A stretch of DNA of 64,000 nt from Acanthosepion esculentum (lineage: Eukaryota > Mollusca > Cephalopoda > Sepiida > Sepiidae): NCBI GenBank assembly GCA_964036315.1, contig OZ038487.1:53541282-53605281 (forward strand), in the 5' to 3' direction. Every line of letters begins with the position of its first letter. Within the stretch, counting starts at the first letter, position 1. The position numbers were made by a program, and so were the translations under genes. This document shows, piece by piece, positions 10,336 through 22,500 of this stretch. The notes beneath the pieces were generated by a model. That model did no database searches and was not told where the DNA came from. It saw nothing but the letters and a program-made list of their open reading frames with translations.

Positions 10336-12989
10336 AAGTTTAGTAATTTCATGGATCTGATATGTTTGTTTGGTTTTAAGTGGATGAACTTTTGATCACT
10401 AGTAAATTTTTGAATGCTTAAAAATATGGGCCATTAAAATTTTCTTTTCAATGTAGGCAAACAAAGCATAACTTACGATTTTTCTGTTTTGATAGCTCAT
10501 TTTATAACACTGTTACTTTTGAATAATATATATATACTGTTGTGGAGTAACTGAACACCACCACAAGATGGATGGGTCTAAGGTTATTTATACAGCACTC
10601 TTACTGAGTGAGAGGAGTTAACAATTAACACTTTATTACATTAGTCTGTTTTCTCAACTGTGTACTATTATTATTATCCAGAATAAAATACTTGTTATTT
10701 TCTATATGTGTGGCTACCTTTCCTATTTACAACACAACACAAACCAAAATTATGGATAAATTGTCCAAAAGTTCATGTATTGTTCTGTTTTTGTTCAAGT
10801 ACTTTCCACTGTCTCAATCATTATCAAGAATTATGTGTTGATATGATAAACCAGATGTTGTTGGCTATGCCTGGACATCTTTTGGAATGCTAGAATTCAA
10901 ATTAATTCAAATACATATGTATCATATAAGTGAAAACAGAACATGAACTTTGGACAGTTTATCTATAATTTTCATTTCAGTATTAAAGCATTCATAAATT
11001 GAAATAATAAAATAAAAAATGAAACTGACTAAACTTTTTGGTTGAATTTGACAAAACTTCTTTGAATAAATTCTGGCTGCTTTAGATATACATTGTACAT
11101 TGGTAGAGAGAAACAAATTGGTATATATTTATATTGAACATTTTAAAAAAGCTTTCCCATAATCTGAATCTTCACATAATCTCGGACAGCTCTCCAAACT
11201 ACTTATCAATTCAATAATCCTTTCAAATATTGACTGTTTGCAGTGAGCTTTAACATCATTATCAGTATTTTTTGAATTGTTGTTTTTCTTATGTTATAAT
11301 CTGAATTCACACACACACACATAAAAGGAGGGATTAAAAATTCTTGATTTAACCCATTTATCAGAATCTGACAAAACTTCACAATTTTTATAATCTCTTC
11401 AATATTGGGCTGAGATCTTTTCAATTCTATCCACCCCTGTATCTGTACATATGCTTGTGCTCATGTGTGTGAGAGAGAGTGTGATAGATTCTACTATCTT
11501 AAGAACAGGTCCCTCAATCTCATTGTGTTTTACTTTAAGATTTTTTTTCATGACAATGTCTACTTTGTGCTCCTACCATTTATTTACATTTTAAAACAAG
11601 GGTCATTTTCACAATTCTCATTGTATTGTTATTTCTACCCATAATGTCTGCTTGTATATTCTCTTTCATCCAACCTGCTGCATTCATTTATGACATGGTT
11701 TTTACAGTCTTACCCCTTTCTTCACAAAGACAAGACTTCATTTATCAATTTCTTCTATTTTTCCTCAAGATAATTAACTCTGATGCATTTGTTCTGCATT
11801 GATAATAATATGGTTTTGTTTCTCTCTTCAGATGTCCTCTGTGCAACCATGTCAGTCTGTTTTGTGTGTACCAGTTTATTTGTTTGTTTTTTTTTCATTC
11901 TTCATAGTTTTTCTTTACTTTTTGAATTTTTCACATAATTCTTTCTTTGCTTTGTTACTGATGAAGGGATATAAGATTATATACAGATATAAGTACATAT
12001 ATGAATATATAAATATATAAATTTGAAAAAACCAAAAGATTAGTTATTACTTAGTTGATAATTCTGAAACATCAGCATTGATATGAATTTTAAAAAAACA
12101 TCAATCAATGCTTCCTTGTTGGCTGTTCAAATATTTATTATGTGCAAGTTTTGTTTTTAGTTTGACTTTGATGCTGTATTCTAAACGCTGTGTTGTTTTC
12201 CTTTTTTACTTTCTCACATTTTTTATGTTTTCTGCTGAATATTGGCTTGAATATGAGATAAGAAATTCATTTTTTTGGATTGTCTTGCTTAATCCTCAAA
12301 ATTCTAAAAAAAATAAACCAAGTAAAATTCAATGAAATTTTGAAATTGATTGATTCATTTTTTTTTTACAGCTTATCAACTATTTGAAGGTTAGTTTAAA
12401 ACCAACATTACTGAGTCCTAAATTTACCATAAGCATCAAGAAAATTATCTTAGCTTAAACATTCTCAATTTCACATTTTCTTGGCACAATGTTTCAGATA
12501 AATGGTTGAGAAAAACATTATTTTATTTAACATTTTCTAGAAAATTACATACATGGAGTTAGAAATTCTTTCTTTCTTTTTTTTTACCAGTTATTAATTT
12601 TTTTACTAGTACTTCTTTTATTAGTATATTAGATTTATTGCAACTTCCAGATAATTTTAAATTTGAATTAAATTAAAAAACATAACAGAAATATATGTTA
12701 ACAACAAAAAATATGTACAAAAAAACAATCCTAAATTGTCTTAACAAAAAATTACAGAATGATAATTTTGGAATTGTGATAAAATAAAATAAAAATTATT
12801 AATGAATACCTAATGAAATATTTCTAATTGATAAGGTTTCATTCAAGAAATTCAAAATATATTACTTGAGTATATAAACAAAGATAGTGTATCAGGCATT
12901 CAAGAAAAATAAAGGGAGGCTATATTACTTGATTTAAATTTATTCTGGGCAGTTCATCTTTATAGCATGATCAGAGAATTGATTGATTT
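10336..12989. other. no gene seen; AT-rich DNA with one inverted repeat
   Basis: About 2.6 kb without a recognisable gene. It holds the inverted repeat at 10745-10972 (listed separately) and a short SINE-tail match on the minus strand near 12358-12400 (cagcttatcaactatttg). Near 10539 is tgttgtggagtaactgaac, which could be a terminal scrap of an LTR element, but nothing supports it further. Confidence 0.45.
10745..10972. repeat. diverged inverted repeat
   Basis: The plus-strand segment at 10745-10800 (tggataaattgtccaaaag...) recurs inverted at 10926-10972 (ctttggacagtttatct). The arms of about 45-50 nt are separated by about 125 nt. No coding content. Confidence 0.6.
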
Positions 12990-13372
12990 GATTTCTTATC
13001 AGCCATTTGCAGGTTATTTGAATCCAGAAAATATTTTTGGTTTGTAAGAACTTTTTTTTTTTTTTTGAGTTAATAATGGTTTAGTGATAAAAGTCTTACT
13101 AATTAACCCATAACTAGGAGAAGAGGTAGATTCATGCACAAGGGCATTTGCATGTAAGTGAATATAACAAACACAAAATGAAACTGGAACTTGACTCTCC
13201 AATTTACAATTCTGAGCCATTATCCATTACTCCACCTGCATGTCCAAGCTTACAGCACCTGATATTCCCAAGTGGTCACCATCTAGTTACTGACCTGTCT
13301 TGATGTTGCTTAACTGATTATTGTACAGGAACTGGTGTTTTAGTATGATGTGACTGTAATCCTCTCAGAATT
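12990..13372 (-). mobile_element. chimeric 5S rRNA-tRNA SINE, type 1b
   Basis: On the minus strand the order is a 5S rRNA-like head (13358 to 13246), a tRNA-like part with B-box-like sequence (near 13190-13245), the conserved body (around 13090-13150), and the tail seen in other copies (near 13000-13020). A T-tract near 13051-13065 interrupts the distal part. Two further copies in the window (38138 and 41484) have the same 5S-to-tRNA junction, which argues for a real composite family rather than chance adjacency. Confidence 0.75.
13246..13358 (-). repeat. 5S rRNA-derived SINE head
   Basis: The plus strand shows the reverse complement of the 5S 3' end (aagcttacagcacctgata) followed by ttcccaagtggtcaccatc and a tactgacctg-like block, in 5S order over about 113 bp. 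It is diverged and joined to a SINE, so it is not a functional 5S gene. The internal 5S promoter could once have driven SINE transcription. Confidence 0.75.
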
Positions 13373-13682
13373 AAGAATGACCACTGCATCCAAGTAAGAA
13401 TACCAGATGGGGTTATTGAAAACAAGGAAAATAAAATTGATTATATACATTGCTATTCTAATAGACCATTGGTAAAAAATAAACAAAATTAAGACCAAAA
13501 ATATAAGGCAGTCTCACATGAGTCAGTGATTTCCATTATAACTTATTCTTCAGAAGAGAAATGATCCTTGATAACATTTTCCTGTTGGCAATTATATCCT
13601 TGTCAAATTTGTATAAAACAAAACTGAACTGATAATAGACAGTCAGTTTTCAATTCTCTGAATCTTCTATGTAACATGTACA

Positions 13683-13905
13683 GGATCATGGCTCTCTACA
13701 ACATTTTTTTCTTTGTTGCTCTTAGTAATATTTGTCATTTTACTATGACCCCCCACTCTCTGTTCTGCCATCCATTTACACATGCTCTTTAAGTAGGTTT
13801 CATGCTGTTGACCTATGACACTCTTTATTATGTCCTTTGAGTGTCAGATTTTCCAATCTCTCTTTGTGTCCTAGAAATTTCAACTATCTCTTTCTACAAT
13901 GGTCA
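13683..13905 (-). mobile_element. RTE-type LINE (family C), distal part of interrupted copy
   Basis: Minus-strand translation gives degenerate LKFLGHKERLENLTLKGH followed by the RTE tail, ending near the block that encodes AMI in other copies. It resumes almost exactly where the piece at 15130-15345 stops, so the two are halves of one insertion split by the mariner-like DNA between them. Confidence 0.7.
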
Positions 13906-14165
13906 GCTGAAAAGTTTATAGTCTAACCAAGATATTCTCATGGAATGTAACTGGGGTTTATTTTTCAACATAGTCCCCCTTGCAGTTCACACACTTCTCC
14001 CATCAATGTTGCAGTGTTTGGGTCCCATTGGTGAAGAAGCTTTCATTCTGTTGGTCAAAAAAGTAGTAAAAAGTAATCAACAGCAAATATGACATCATCA
14101 TCATCACTGTGATACTGGTTTCAAATGTTTTTTTCATGTTATTGTTTTTTGTTTGTTTGTTTTAT
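13905..14165 (-). mobile_element. mariner-like element, C-terminal part
   Basis: Minus-strand sequence near 13960-14010 reads like the transposase C-terminus (RWEKCVNCKGDYVEK when one frameshift is followed). It is followed by an AT-rich terminus with aaaagtttatagtctaacc near 13909, which resembles a mariner terminal repeat. The remainder of the same element lies at 14735-15100, beyond the LINE A insertion. Confidence 0.6.
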
Positions 14166-14735
14166 GTTTTGTTTTAAGCATTTCACCTCAAGCAAGGCGG
14201 GATTTCCATTTGCATGCAAGTGGTTACAGAGAATGAGAACAAGAGTAAAGAGTAAAGAGGGGTGTTTGAGGAAAGGATATAGAGAAGGACAGGGATCAGG
14301 ATCAAGGCATCAGATGTCAACTGACATTACATTTGTATATTTGAAGATTATAGTTATCAGGGAAGCAAGTAGGAGGAAGGGAGTTCCACTGGCAGGAAGT
14401 GCTAGAGAAGAAGCTGTTGGAGTAGAAGAGATGGTTACATTTAACTGTTTCAACACTGAGAGGGTGGGGCCGAGATGCCAACCTGGTAGCATGCTTAAAT
14501 TCATGCAGATGGGACACCAGTGAAAGTTGTTTGTCAGAGCAGTTGCCGTGAAAATAATTTGTAGAAGAGAGAGAAGGAAGCCATATTATGTCTTTGAGAA
14601 AGTGATTGTAAATGAGATGCCAAGTCAGGACCTATCACATTGCATATCCGTCTCTGTATTTTGTCTAGGACCTCAAGATGAACAGTGAGGGCACCAAACC
14701 ATATATGTTACAGGATATATGCCAATAACATTGGC
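14165..14735 (-). mobile_element. LINE family A, 3'-end fragment nested in mariner
   Basis: On the minus strand it has the KIQRRICN-type block near 14635-14660, LHEFKHATRLASRPHPL near 14450-14510, and the final FSSTSCQWNSLPPTCFP near 14360-14420. The 3' untranslated end runs to an aagcatttcacc segment near 14175. The preserved 66-codon frame at 14317-14517 is the best-kept part. It sits between two halves of a mariner-like transposase, so it is the youngest of three nested layers. Confidence 0.75.
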
Positions 14736-15100
14736 TATTTGATTTATAATCCTTTCCGTCATCCATCCCCACATGGTGAACACGATCAATGTTTTCCTTG
14801 TTGGTGGTGATTGCAGAATGCCCAGAACTTGGGTAATCTTTAAGATTCTCCTTTCCCTCCTAAATTCAGCTACCTACTTTTGCAATTGATAAAACTGGAG
14901 CATCATCTCCTAATGTAGCAACCATGTCAGCATGAATATTCTTGAGGCCTAATCCTTTTTTTCACCACAATGCCAAATTTTGTCCATTTTCAAGAGAAGT
15001 CATGACTAATTTGAACAGTCAGATGTCAGTTTACCTAGAAAGAAACCATGCAATTATTAAGAAGAGTTGAAATTAATTCATGCAAGGTTTCACAGCTCTA
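14735..15100 (-). mobile_element. mariner-like transposase, N-terminal part
   Basis: The minus strand encodes a degenerate DNA-binding region: HADMVATLGDDAP near 14910-14945, EFRRERRILKDYPSSGH near 14815-14870, and then TTNKENIDRVHHV near 14780-14815. This matches the KENIDRVHHMVMDDRR segment common in SETMAR-type mariner transposases. Frameshifts break it. The C-terminal half lies at 13905-14165. Confidence 0.7.
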
Positions 15101-15129
15101 GCATCACTCCTTCATAGTCAGCCCACTCT

Positions 15130-15345
15130 CATAAGCATAATTGCCTTTTGGTTTCCATTTTCATTAAAATTTCCCCATTTCTTACATGCCCAATCTATGA
15201 TATTCTCAGCATCTTTTTCTAGAACCACATCTCTCTTGCCTTGAGTTTTCTCTTTCCCTGTGAGGAAATTGTCCATCATTCACTGCCATATAGGACTGAT
15301 ATTACATAACTCCCTTTTCTTTGTTTCTAATGAAATGAACTCCCT
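15130..15345 (-). mobile_element. RTE-type LINE (family C), proximal part of interrupted copy
   Basis: The minus strand gives a degenerate YGSEC-WTIS-type block near 15270-15310, then LRIS and METKRQLCL near 15140-15210. The next residues of the family consensus occur at the right edge of 13683-13905, which supports one RTE copy split by a later insertion. Confidence 0.7.
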
Positions 15346-16134
15346 TGAACATTTATTAAATCATAAATATAAAACAGAAAAAAAAATTGGCATTCAGTTT
15401 ATTATTCAATGACAATATAAAACCAGTTAAATATTTTATATCTGAAATAATTATTATGAAAGCACCCTTAAGATTAAATCTTAACACTTAGTATGTCTAG
15501 TTCATTGTTTTATCCACTGTGCTTTCAAATAAGGGAAATGTATATCTAACCGTATAAAATAATCTCATCTTCTTAGCCTATTACTATATTATATATTATT
15601 TATTTCAATTGAAATTAAAATCAAGTTGGACAGTAGAGAACTGAATAGAAATAAATACAAAGATGTGAGTTACAAAGTAGCAACCATGTATCGGTCAAGC
15701 ATATTGATCTGTTGAATGAAGATGATATCAGTGACTAGACATGCAATAGGAAATGACCACCTATAAAGTAATAAGTCTTCAATGAAGCCAAAACTGTTTG
15801 CAGACGAAATTGGTTTGAGAAACTCGATTATCAAAATATCAGTATTGATATTTTATTAAACTCAAATTTTCACTTTGTGTCTTTCACCGTTATTGGCTGT
15901 TTTCAAGTTTCAAGGATATGCCTTGTAAGATACTTAAATTTTTTTCTTTTTCTCCTTATAAACATATATCTGTATCTAGGTATCAATTAACTAATATTTC
16001 TTTGCCCCTATTCAGAACAGAAGATTTATCTTTACAAGTTACCTTTGTTTCTCCCCACACTATTATTCCACCATGATATATAAACTTGTAAATATTTTGT
16101 AAGTCTCCATTGAGACATAGTTCGACCTTCTTCT
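15346..16134. other. no gene or element recognised
   Basis: AT-rich sequence without recognisable motifs. A 63-codon minus-strand frame at 15983-16174 overlaps the next RTE piece and looks incidental. Confidence 0.4.
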
Positions 16135-16545
16135 TGTGTTCCCTCAGTATGTAGGCCATCATGGCTCTCCACAATTTCCTGTCTTTTTTTAGCTCTTAAT
16201 CAATTTTGTCTTTTTGTTATTTCTTCTGAACACTGTTCCACCATCCATTTAGCAAAGCTCACTAAGTACGTTCTGTAAGTATCAGATTTTCCAAGCCCTC
16301 TTTCCTCATTATGATCACTAGTCATTTCAGCTGCCTATTCCTGATGTTAAGTATAAGTTTCATGTTTATGTCCATTTTCTCGAGAACTTTTTTATTGCTC
16401 ACATATTTGGTCCATGGTATCCTCAACATCCCTCTGTAAAACCAAATTTCTCTTGCTTCAAGTCTCTTCTTCATCTCTGACAAGATTGTCCATCATTCAC
16501 TGCCATATAGGAAAATGTATAAAACATGACAGATTTTATTATAAT
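16135..16545 (-). mobile_element. RTE-type LINE (family C), 3'-half fragment
   Basis: It is collinear with the copies at 8955, 33185 and 49.3 kb. The minus strand has the YGS-type block near 16495, the RRMLRIS-equivalent near 16420-16435, the RKRQLK-equivalent near 16340, and the tail ending near 16140 with the AMMAYIL-like end (MWRAMMAYILREHKKK reads open at 16120-16174). Confidence 0.75.
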
Positions 16546-16689
16546 AGGAACTACAAATAAACTGCTACAAACATGATGAGTGAATTTCCCATAAATGTTT
16601 TTACTATTAACACAACACAAGGCCAAAGTACCATTCAAACTAGAGGGTTGCTAAATGGTGATGTTCTAAGTGTATACAAAGGAGCAAGT

Positions 16690-16803
16690 TTTGCATATTA
16701 TGAAGATATGTAAGATAGATAACACTTGACTCTCAGTTTGAAGAGGTTAAGATTGTAATGATCAAGGAAGCATCCTCTCGGGTGTTTATTCCAAATTACA
16801 AGA
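16690..16803 (-). mobile_element. LINE family B 3' end, left arm of head-to-head pair
   Basis: The minus strand carries the family B C-terminal sequence (DHYNLNLFKLRVK) and the 3' untranslated start (ttacatatcttc in reverse complement near 16705). It forms a diverged palindrome with the plus-strand copy that begins near 16810. Confidence 0.65.
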
Positions 16804-16809
16804 GTTCTA

Positions 16810-17010
16810 CTCAAGCAGCTTCTTCCCCATGAGTCTCTGTCTTGTGAAACTGACTCCCAAGAGGTTGCTTCACCAATCACTACAATCTTAACCTGTTCAA
16901 GTCTAAGATTAAGTTTTCTTCTACACATCTTCGCATAAGCTGTGTCTCTTACTCAGTATTTCTCTATCTTAAGTGGTCCTTGAACCTTGAACAATATTGT
17001 GAAAACAAAA
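16810..17010 (+). mobile_element. LINE family B 3' end, right arm of head-to-head pair
   Basis: The plus strand has tcactacaatcttaacctg (near 16878), catcttcgcataagctg (near 16926) and the 3' segment taagtggtccttgaacc (near 16970), closing in an A-rich run. The same order occurs at the end of the longer copy at 50565-51490. Confidence 0.7.
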
Positions 17011-17014
17011 AAAA

Positions 17015-17170
17015 CTTCATCTTTACCAATGGAATATGAAGGGAATGAGGATGAATTGATTCAAACTACTTTGTATGGTAGGTCCTAGCTGTGAAGGTCT
17101 GAACTGGTAATTCACATCTGTCATGCAAACAGTGACAGAGTAGCAAGAAGCTTTCAGAGTGGTTGAAGGT
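17015..17170 (-). mobile_element. LINE family B fragment
   Basis: The segment with ggtcctagctgtgaaggtctg and aactggtaattcac matches the minus-strand copies at 27.7-27.85 kb and 40.78-40.83 kb. It continues the minus-strand LINE upstream of the 3' end at 16690, with the plus-strand copy lying between them. Confidence 0.6.
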
Positions 17171-18096
17171 TGAACTTGAGAAGTCAACCATACTTTCCAT
17201 GCAGATAATCACTTTGCTATGTGAACTTCCAATTTTACTTTTAAATATTCAACAAGTGCCAAATATAAACAAGAGCGTGCAGAGTAAGATGAAGATTTTG
17301 ATACTGCAAAAGTAGTTTCTCTTGTTGCACCTTCAAAAATTAAAGATATTTCCCCATGCACTAATGTAGTCAAGGTATAAACCATTAGTTAACTTAAACA
17401 TTTAAATGCTCTAATGTAAACAATGCACATAGTTTCAGTAAAATATCAAAATCAGAATTAAAGATGCAATGTTGGCCAATCAAATGAAAGATCAAAAATC
17501 TAAAATTTTGTCCCAGTTGAGCCTATCTCTACTGATATAAGCTGAGGAGAATCAGCATTTAAACAGATGGCAGTATAGTGATAGAGGAGAAGCAACCATA
17601 TTGACGGACCAGGAGTGAAACATTGGCACTATAAAATTCCACTCACTACTCCTGGATGAGGAATTTGACATGAGAACTAACACTCCACCAATTGATTTTT
17701 CTTTGTAAGTACGCACTTTACATATTAAAACCAAATACACTTCTGAAAAGCTTACACATGTGATTTATGGCCAGTGCTTGCCATTTCTACAATGAACTAA
17801 TTGTTCTAACAGAGACTCGTACTTTTTCTTTCCACAGTGCCTCTATTCTGTCTAATAAATAGTTATTGTTTGTTCTATAAATCCATGTTTTGTGTTTATT
17901 CATGTGTCTATAGTTAAAAGCGTTGCTATCTTAGGGCCAACAAAGCAAATTGTAGCTATCACACTCTTTACACTCTTGCATGATCCTAGCTGATCATAAT
18001 TTCATTTTTTTTGTTTTCTTCCTGTTTGCATTTCAGTTCCCTCTGATAACATGCGACTTTCTTCGAGATTAGGTATTTGGTGTTTAACTTATCTAT

Positions 18097-18098
<2 letters not shown>
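17171..18098. other. no gene or element recognised
   Basis: AT-rich unique-looking sequence with no supportable coding or repeat motif. Confidence 0.4.

Positions 18099-18128
<30 letters not shown>
18099..18128. repeat. T homopolymer tract
   Basis: About 30 consecutive T residues. It could be the reverse of an old retrotransposon A-tail, but no element body next to it is recognised. Confidence 0.8.
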
Positions 18129-18129
<1 letters not shown>

Positions 18130-19564
18130 GAGCTTTCTGATTTGGATGCATATTCCACTCTAGTTAACATATTGCATGGCTTCCCTTTCAGTTTTACCAG
18201 AACTCTGTCTGACACCTGCCAGTGTCCAAAAATGTGCTATCTCTTGTGTTTATCTCGTATTACCTGGCTCCTCTTTCATTACTCTCTCCTTCTGCACATA
18301 TTATTATGTAACTGTTGCTAAAAACTTTATTTCATTTCACATACTCCCAGAAAAGTTAATATTCAGCCTTTCTGTTTTAAATTTTCTAATTTCCCATATT
18401 CGTTCAACATCTTTATTTTCTGTGTTCAAGTTGTGAATTTATCTTTGTGACAGTCACTAATAACAGTCAGGTGACACTTGCTACATGTATCTCTTCTGAC
18501 CCAGCTAACCCACTTCATGTCATTGTCAGATATTTGGGAATTGCCAAGGTGGTTCTGAGGAGGGATAGTGGAGTCGTCGCTCATTGCCTTCTCCATGTTG
18601 ATTTTCTTGAGTCACTACTTTTGGTTAGCTCGCTGTTGACTCTTTGATTTCATCTGCCTTTTGATAGTTTTATTTCTTCTTACCGAGTTGCCAAACACCT
18701 TCCTTGGTCACACTGAAGTGGAGAGGAACTGGTGTCATCATCAAAAACCTCCTTAAAATAATTGCAAAATTACTTAAATATTCTGTCATTTTTTTTGACA
18801 ACACTATAAAGTAAACATAACATAAAAAAAGATTTCAAAGTGAAATAATAAAATTTATCACATAAAACATAGAAATAAAAATAAGAATAGCCATGGTGAT
18901 AATATAGAAGCTAAATTGAGAATGATTAAAATAGAAAATGACAAAAAAAGATGTGAAATAATGACACTGTAAAATGTTACAGAAGCACTTTGGACACTTA
19001 GAGGAGATGTTTTGTTTTATATAAATGCATGAGACAAGAGGGTGCTGAACAGTTCTTGGCTGTCAACCATTTTCCAAGTTTTTATCCAGTTGAGAAGTTT
19101 ACATGTAGTCTTTTATGCATATATTTATGTATATGACTAAGTATACATGTGTAGGTTCTTATGCTTATATATGTGTTTATTTTCTCTTGTCTTTTAAATT
19201 TATCCTTTTTAATTTTAACAATTCCTTTCTGGTTTTTATTTACATTTGATAATCTATTTTTTGACCAGCAGAAACTTTAGCATTTTATGGTTTCTGTGTT
19301 TCTTTTGTATGTGTTTTCTCTCAATTTATAATATTTTCATTTCATTTTACCTTTTTGTGTCTAATCCTTACCTGCTCCCTTTCCATAAAAAAGACAAAAA
19401 CATGATTTTCATTTTCTTCTTTGATTCATTCATTTTTTCCTTTTCTCTCATTCATTTTTTCCTCCATTATTTGGCTTCTCTATTCTGTAACTTTGTTGGC
19501 TTTTTTGTTTTTATTTCTTTTATTCTTCACAGTGTCTGTCTTGTTCTCTTTTCTGCCTTTGTCT
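18129..19564. other. no gene seen; possible LINE 5' scrap
   Basis: Mostly unassigned. Bases 18540-18615 (gatagtggagtcgtcgctc, tgccttctccatgttgat) resemble 55590-55640, which lies beside an RTE piece, so a LINE-related scrap is possible. From 19200 the sequence becomes strongly T-rich toward the polypyrimidine array. Confidence 0.35.
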
Positions 19565-22500
19565 CTTTGTCTTTTCTGTCTTTTCTCTCTCTTTCTCTTT
19601 TCTGTCTTTTCTCTCTCTCTTTTCTGTCTTTTTTTTCTCTCTCTCTCTCTCTTTTCTGTCTTTTTTCTCTCTCTCTCTCTTTTCTGTCTTTTTTCTCTCT
19701 CTCTCTCTTTTCTGTCTTTTCTCTCTCTCTCTCTCTCTTTTCTGTCTTTTCTCTCTCTCTCTCTCTCTTTTCTGTCTTTTCTCTCACTCTCTCTCTCTCT
19801 TCTCTGTCTTTTCTCTCCCTCTCTCTCTCTTTTCTGTCTTTTCTCTCTCTCTCTCTTTTCTGTCTTTTCTCTCTCTCTCTCTTTTCTGTCTTTTCTCTCT
19901 CTCTCTCTTTTCTGTCTTTTCTCTCTCTCTCTCTTTTCTGTCTTTTCTCTCTCTCTCTCTTTTCTGTCTTTTCTCTCTCTCTCTCTTTTCTGTCTTTTTC
20001 TCTCTCTCTCTCTTTTCTGTCTTTTCTCTCTCTCTCTCTCTTTTCTGTCTTTTCTCTCTCTCTCTCTCTTTTCTGTCTTTTCTCTCTCTCTCTTTTGTCT
20101 TTTCTCTCTCTCTCTCTTTCTGTCTTTTCTCTCTCTCTCTTTTCTGTCTTTTCTCTCTCTCTCTCTTTTCTGTCTTTTCTCTCTCTCTCTCTTTTCTGTC
20201 TTTTCTCTCTCTCTCTCTTTTCTGTCTTTTTCTCTCTCTCTCTCTTTCTGTCTTTTTTCTCTCTCTCTCTCTTTTCTGTCTTTTTCTCTCTCTCTCTCTT
20301 TTCTGTCTTTTTTCTCTCTCTCTCTCTTCTTCTGTTTTTTCTCTCTCTCTCTCTTTTCTGTCTTTTTTCTCTCTCTCTCTCTTTTCTGTCTTTTTCTCTC
20401 TCTCTCTCTCTTTCTGTCTTTTTCTCTCTCTCTCTTTTCTGTCTTTTTTTCTCTCTCTCTCTTTTCTGTCTTTTTTCTCTCTCTCTCTCTCTTTCTGTCT
20501 TTTTTCTCTCTCTCTCTCTCTTTTCTGTCTTTTTCTCTCTCTCTCTCTCTTTTCTGTCTTTTTCTCTCTCTCTCTCTTTTCTGTCTTTTTTCTCTCTCTC
20601 TCTCTTTCTGTCTTTTTTTCTCTCTCTCTCTTTTCTGTCTTTTTTCTCTCTCTCTCTCTTTCTGTCTTTTTCTCTCTCTCTTTTCTGTCTTTTTCTCTCT
20701 CTCTTTTCTGTCTTTTTCTCTCTCTCTTTTCTGTCTTTTTCTCTCTCTCTTTTCTGTCTTTTTCTCTCTCTCTTTTCTGTCTTTTTCTCTCTCTCTTTTC
20801 TGTCTTTTTCTCTCTCTCTTTTCTGTCTTTTTCTCTCTCTCTTTTCTGTCTTTTTTCTCTCTCTCTTTTCTGTCTTTTTCTCTCTCTCTTTTCTGTCTTT
20901 TTCTCTCTCTCTTTTCTGTCTTTTTCTCTCTCTCTTTTCTGTCTTTTTCTCTCTCTCTTTTCTGTCTTTTTCTCTCTCTCTTTTCTGTCTTTTTCTCTCT
21001 CTCTTTCTGTCTTTTTCTCTCTCTCTTTTCTGTCTTTTTCTCTCTCTCTTTCTGTCTTTTTCTCTCTCTCTTTTCTGTCTTTTTCTCTCTCTCTTTTCTG
21101 TCTTTTTCTCTCTCTCTTTTCTGTCTTTTTCTCTCTCTTCTCTTTCTGTCTTTTTCTCTCTCTCTTTTCTGTCTTTTTCTCTCTCTCTTTTCTGTCTTTT
21201 TTCTCTCTCTCTCTTTTCTGTCTTTTTTCTCTCTCTCTCTCTTTTCTGTCTTTTTTCTCTCTCTCTCTCTCTTTTCTGTCTTTTTTTCTCTCTCTCTCTC
21301 TCTTTTCTGTCTTTTTTCTCTCTCTCTCTCTCTCTTTTCTGTCTTTTTCTCTTCTCTCTCTCTCTTTTCTGTCTTTTTTCTCTCTCTCTCTCTCTTTTCT
21401 GTCTTTTTTCTCTCTCTCTCTCTCTCTTTCTGTCTTTTTTCTCTCTCTCTCTCTCTCTTTTCTGTCTTTTTTCTCTCTCTCTCTCTCTCTTTTCTGTCTT
21501 TTTTCTCTCTCTCTCTCTCTCTTTTCTGTCTTTTTTTCTCTCTCTCTCTCTCTTTTCTGTCTTTTTTCTCTCTCTCTCTCTCTCTTTTCTGTCTTTTTTC
21601 TCTCTCTCTCTCTCTTTTCTGTCTTTTTCTCTCTCTCTCTCTTTTTCTGTCTTTTTTCTCTCTCTCTCTCTTTTCTGTCTTTTTTCTCTCTCTCTCTCTT
21701 TTCTGTCTTTTTTCTCTCTCTCTCTCTTTTCTGTCTTTTTTCTCTCTCTCTCTCTTTTCTGTCTTTTTTCTCTCTCTCTCTCTTTTCTGTCTTTTTTCTC
21801 TCTCTCTCTCTTTTCTGTCTTTTTTCTCTCTCTCTCTCTTTTCTGTCTTTTTTCTCTCTCTCTCTCTTTTCTGTCTTTTTTCTCTCTCTCTCTCTTTTCT
21901 GTCTTTTTTCTCTCTCTCTCTCTTTTCTGTCTTTTTTCTCTCTCTCTCTCTTTTCTGTCTTTTTTCTCTCTCTCTCTCTTTTCTGTCTTTTTTCTCTCTC
22001 TCTCTCTTTTCTGTCTTTTTTCTCTCTCTCTCTCTTTTCTGTCTTTTTTCTCTCTCTCTCTCTTTTCTGTCTTTTTTCTCTCTCTCTCTCTCTCTTTCTG
22101 TCTTTTTTCTCTCTCTCTCTCTTTTCTGTCTTTTTTCTCTCTCTCTCTCTTTTCTGTCTTTTTTCTCTCTCTCTCTCTTTTCTGTCTTTTTTCTCTCTCT
22201 CTCTCTTTTCTGTCTTTTTTCTCTCTCTCTCTCTTTCTCTTTTCTGTCTTTTTTCTCTCTCTCTCTCTTTCTCTTTTCTGTCTTTTTTCTCTCTCTCTCT
22301 CTTTCTCTTTTCTGTCTTTTCTCTCTCTCTCTCTTTCTCTGTCTTTTCTCTCTCTCTCTCTTTCTCTGTCTTTTCTCTCTCTCTCTCTTTCTCTGTCTTT
22401 TCTCTCTCTCTCTTTTTCTGTCTTTTCTCTCTCTCTCTTTTTCTGTCTTTTCTCTCTCTCTCTTTCTCTTTTCTGTCTTTTCTCTCTCTCTCTTTCTCTT

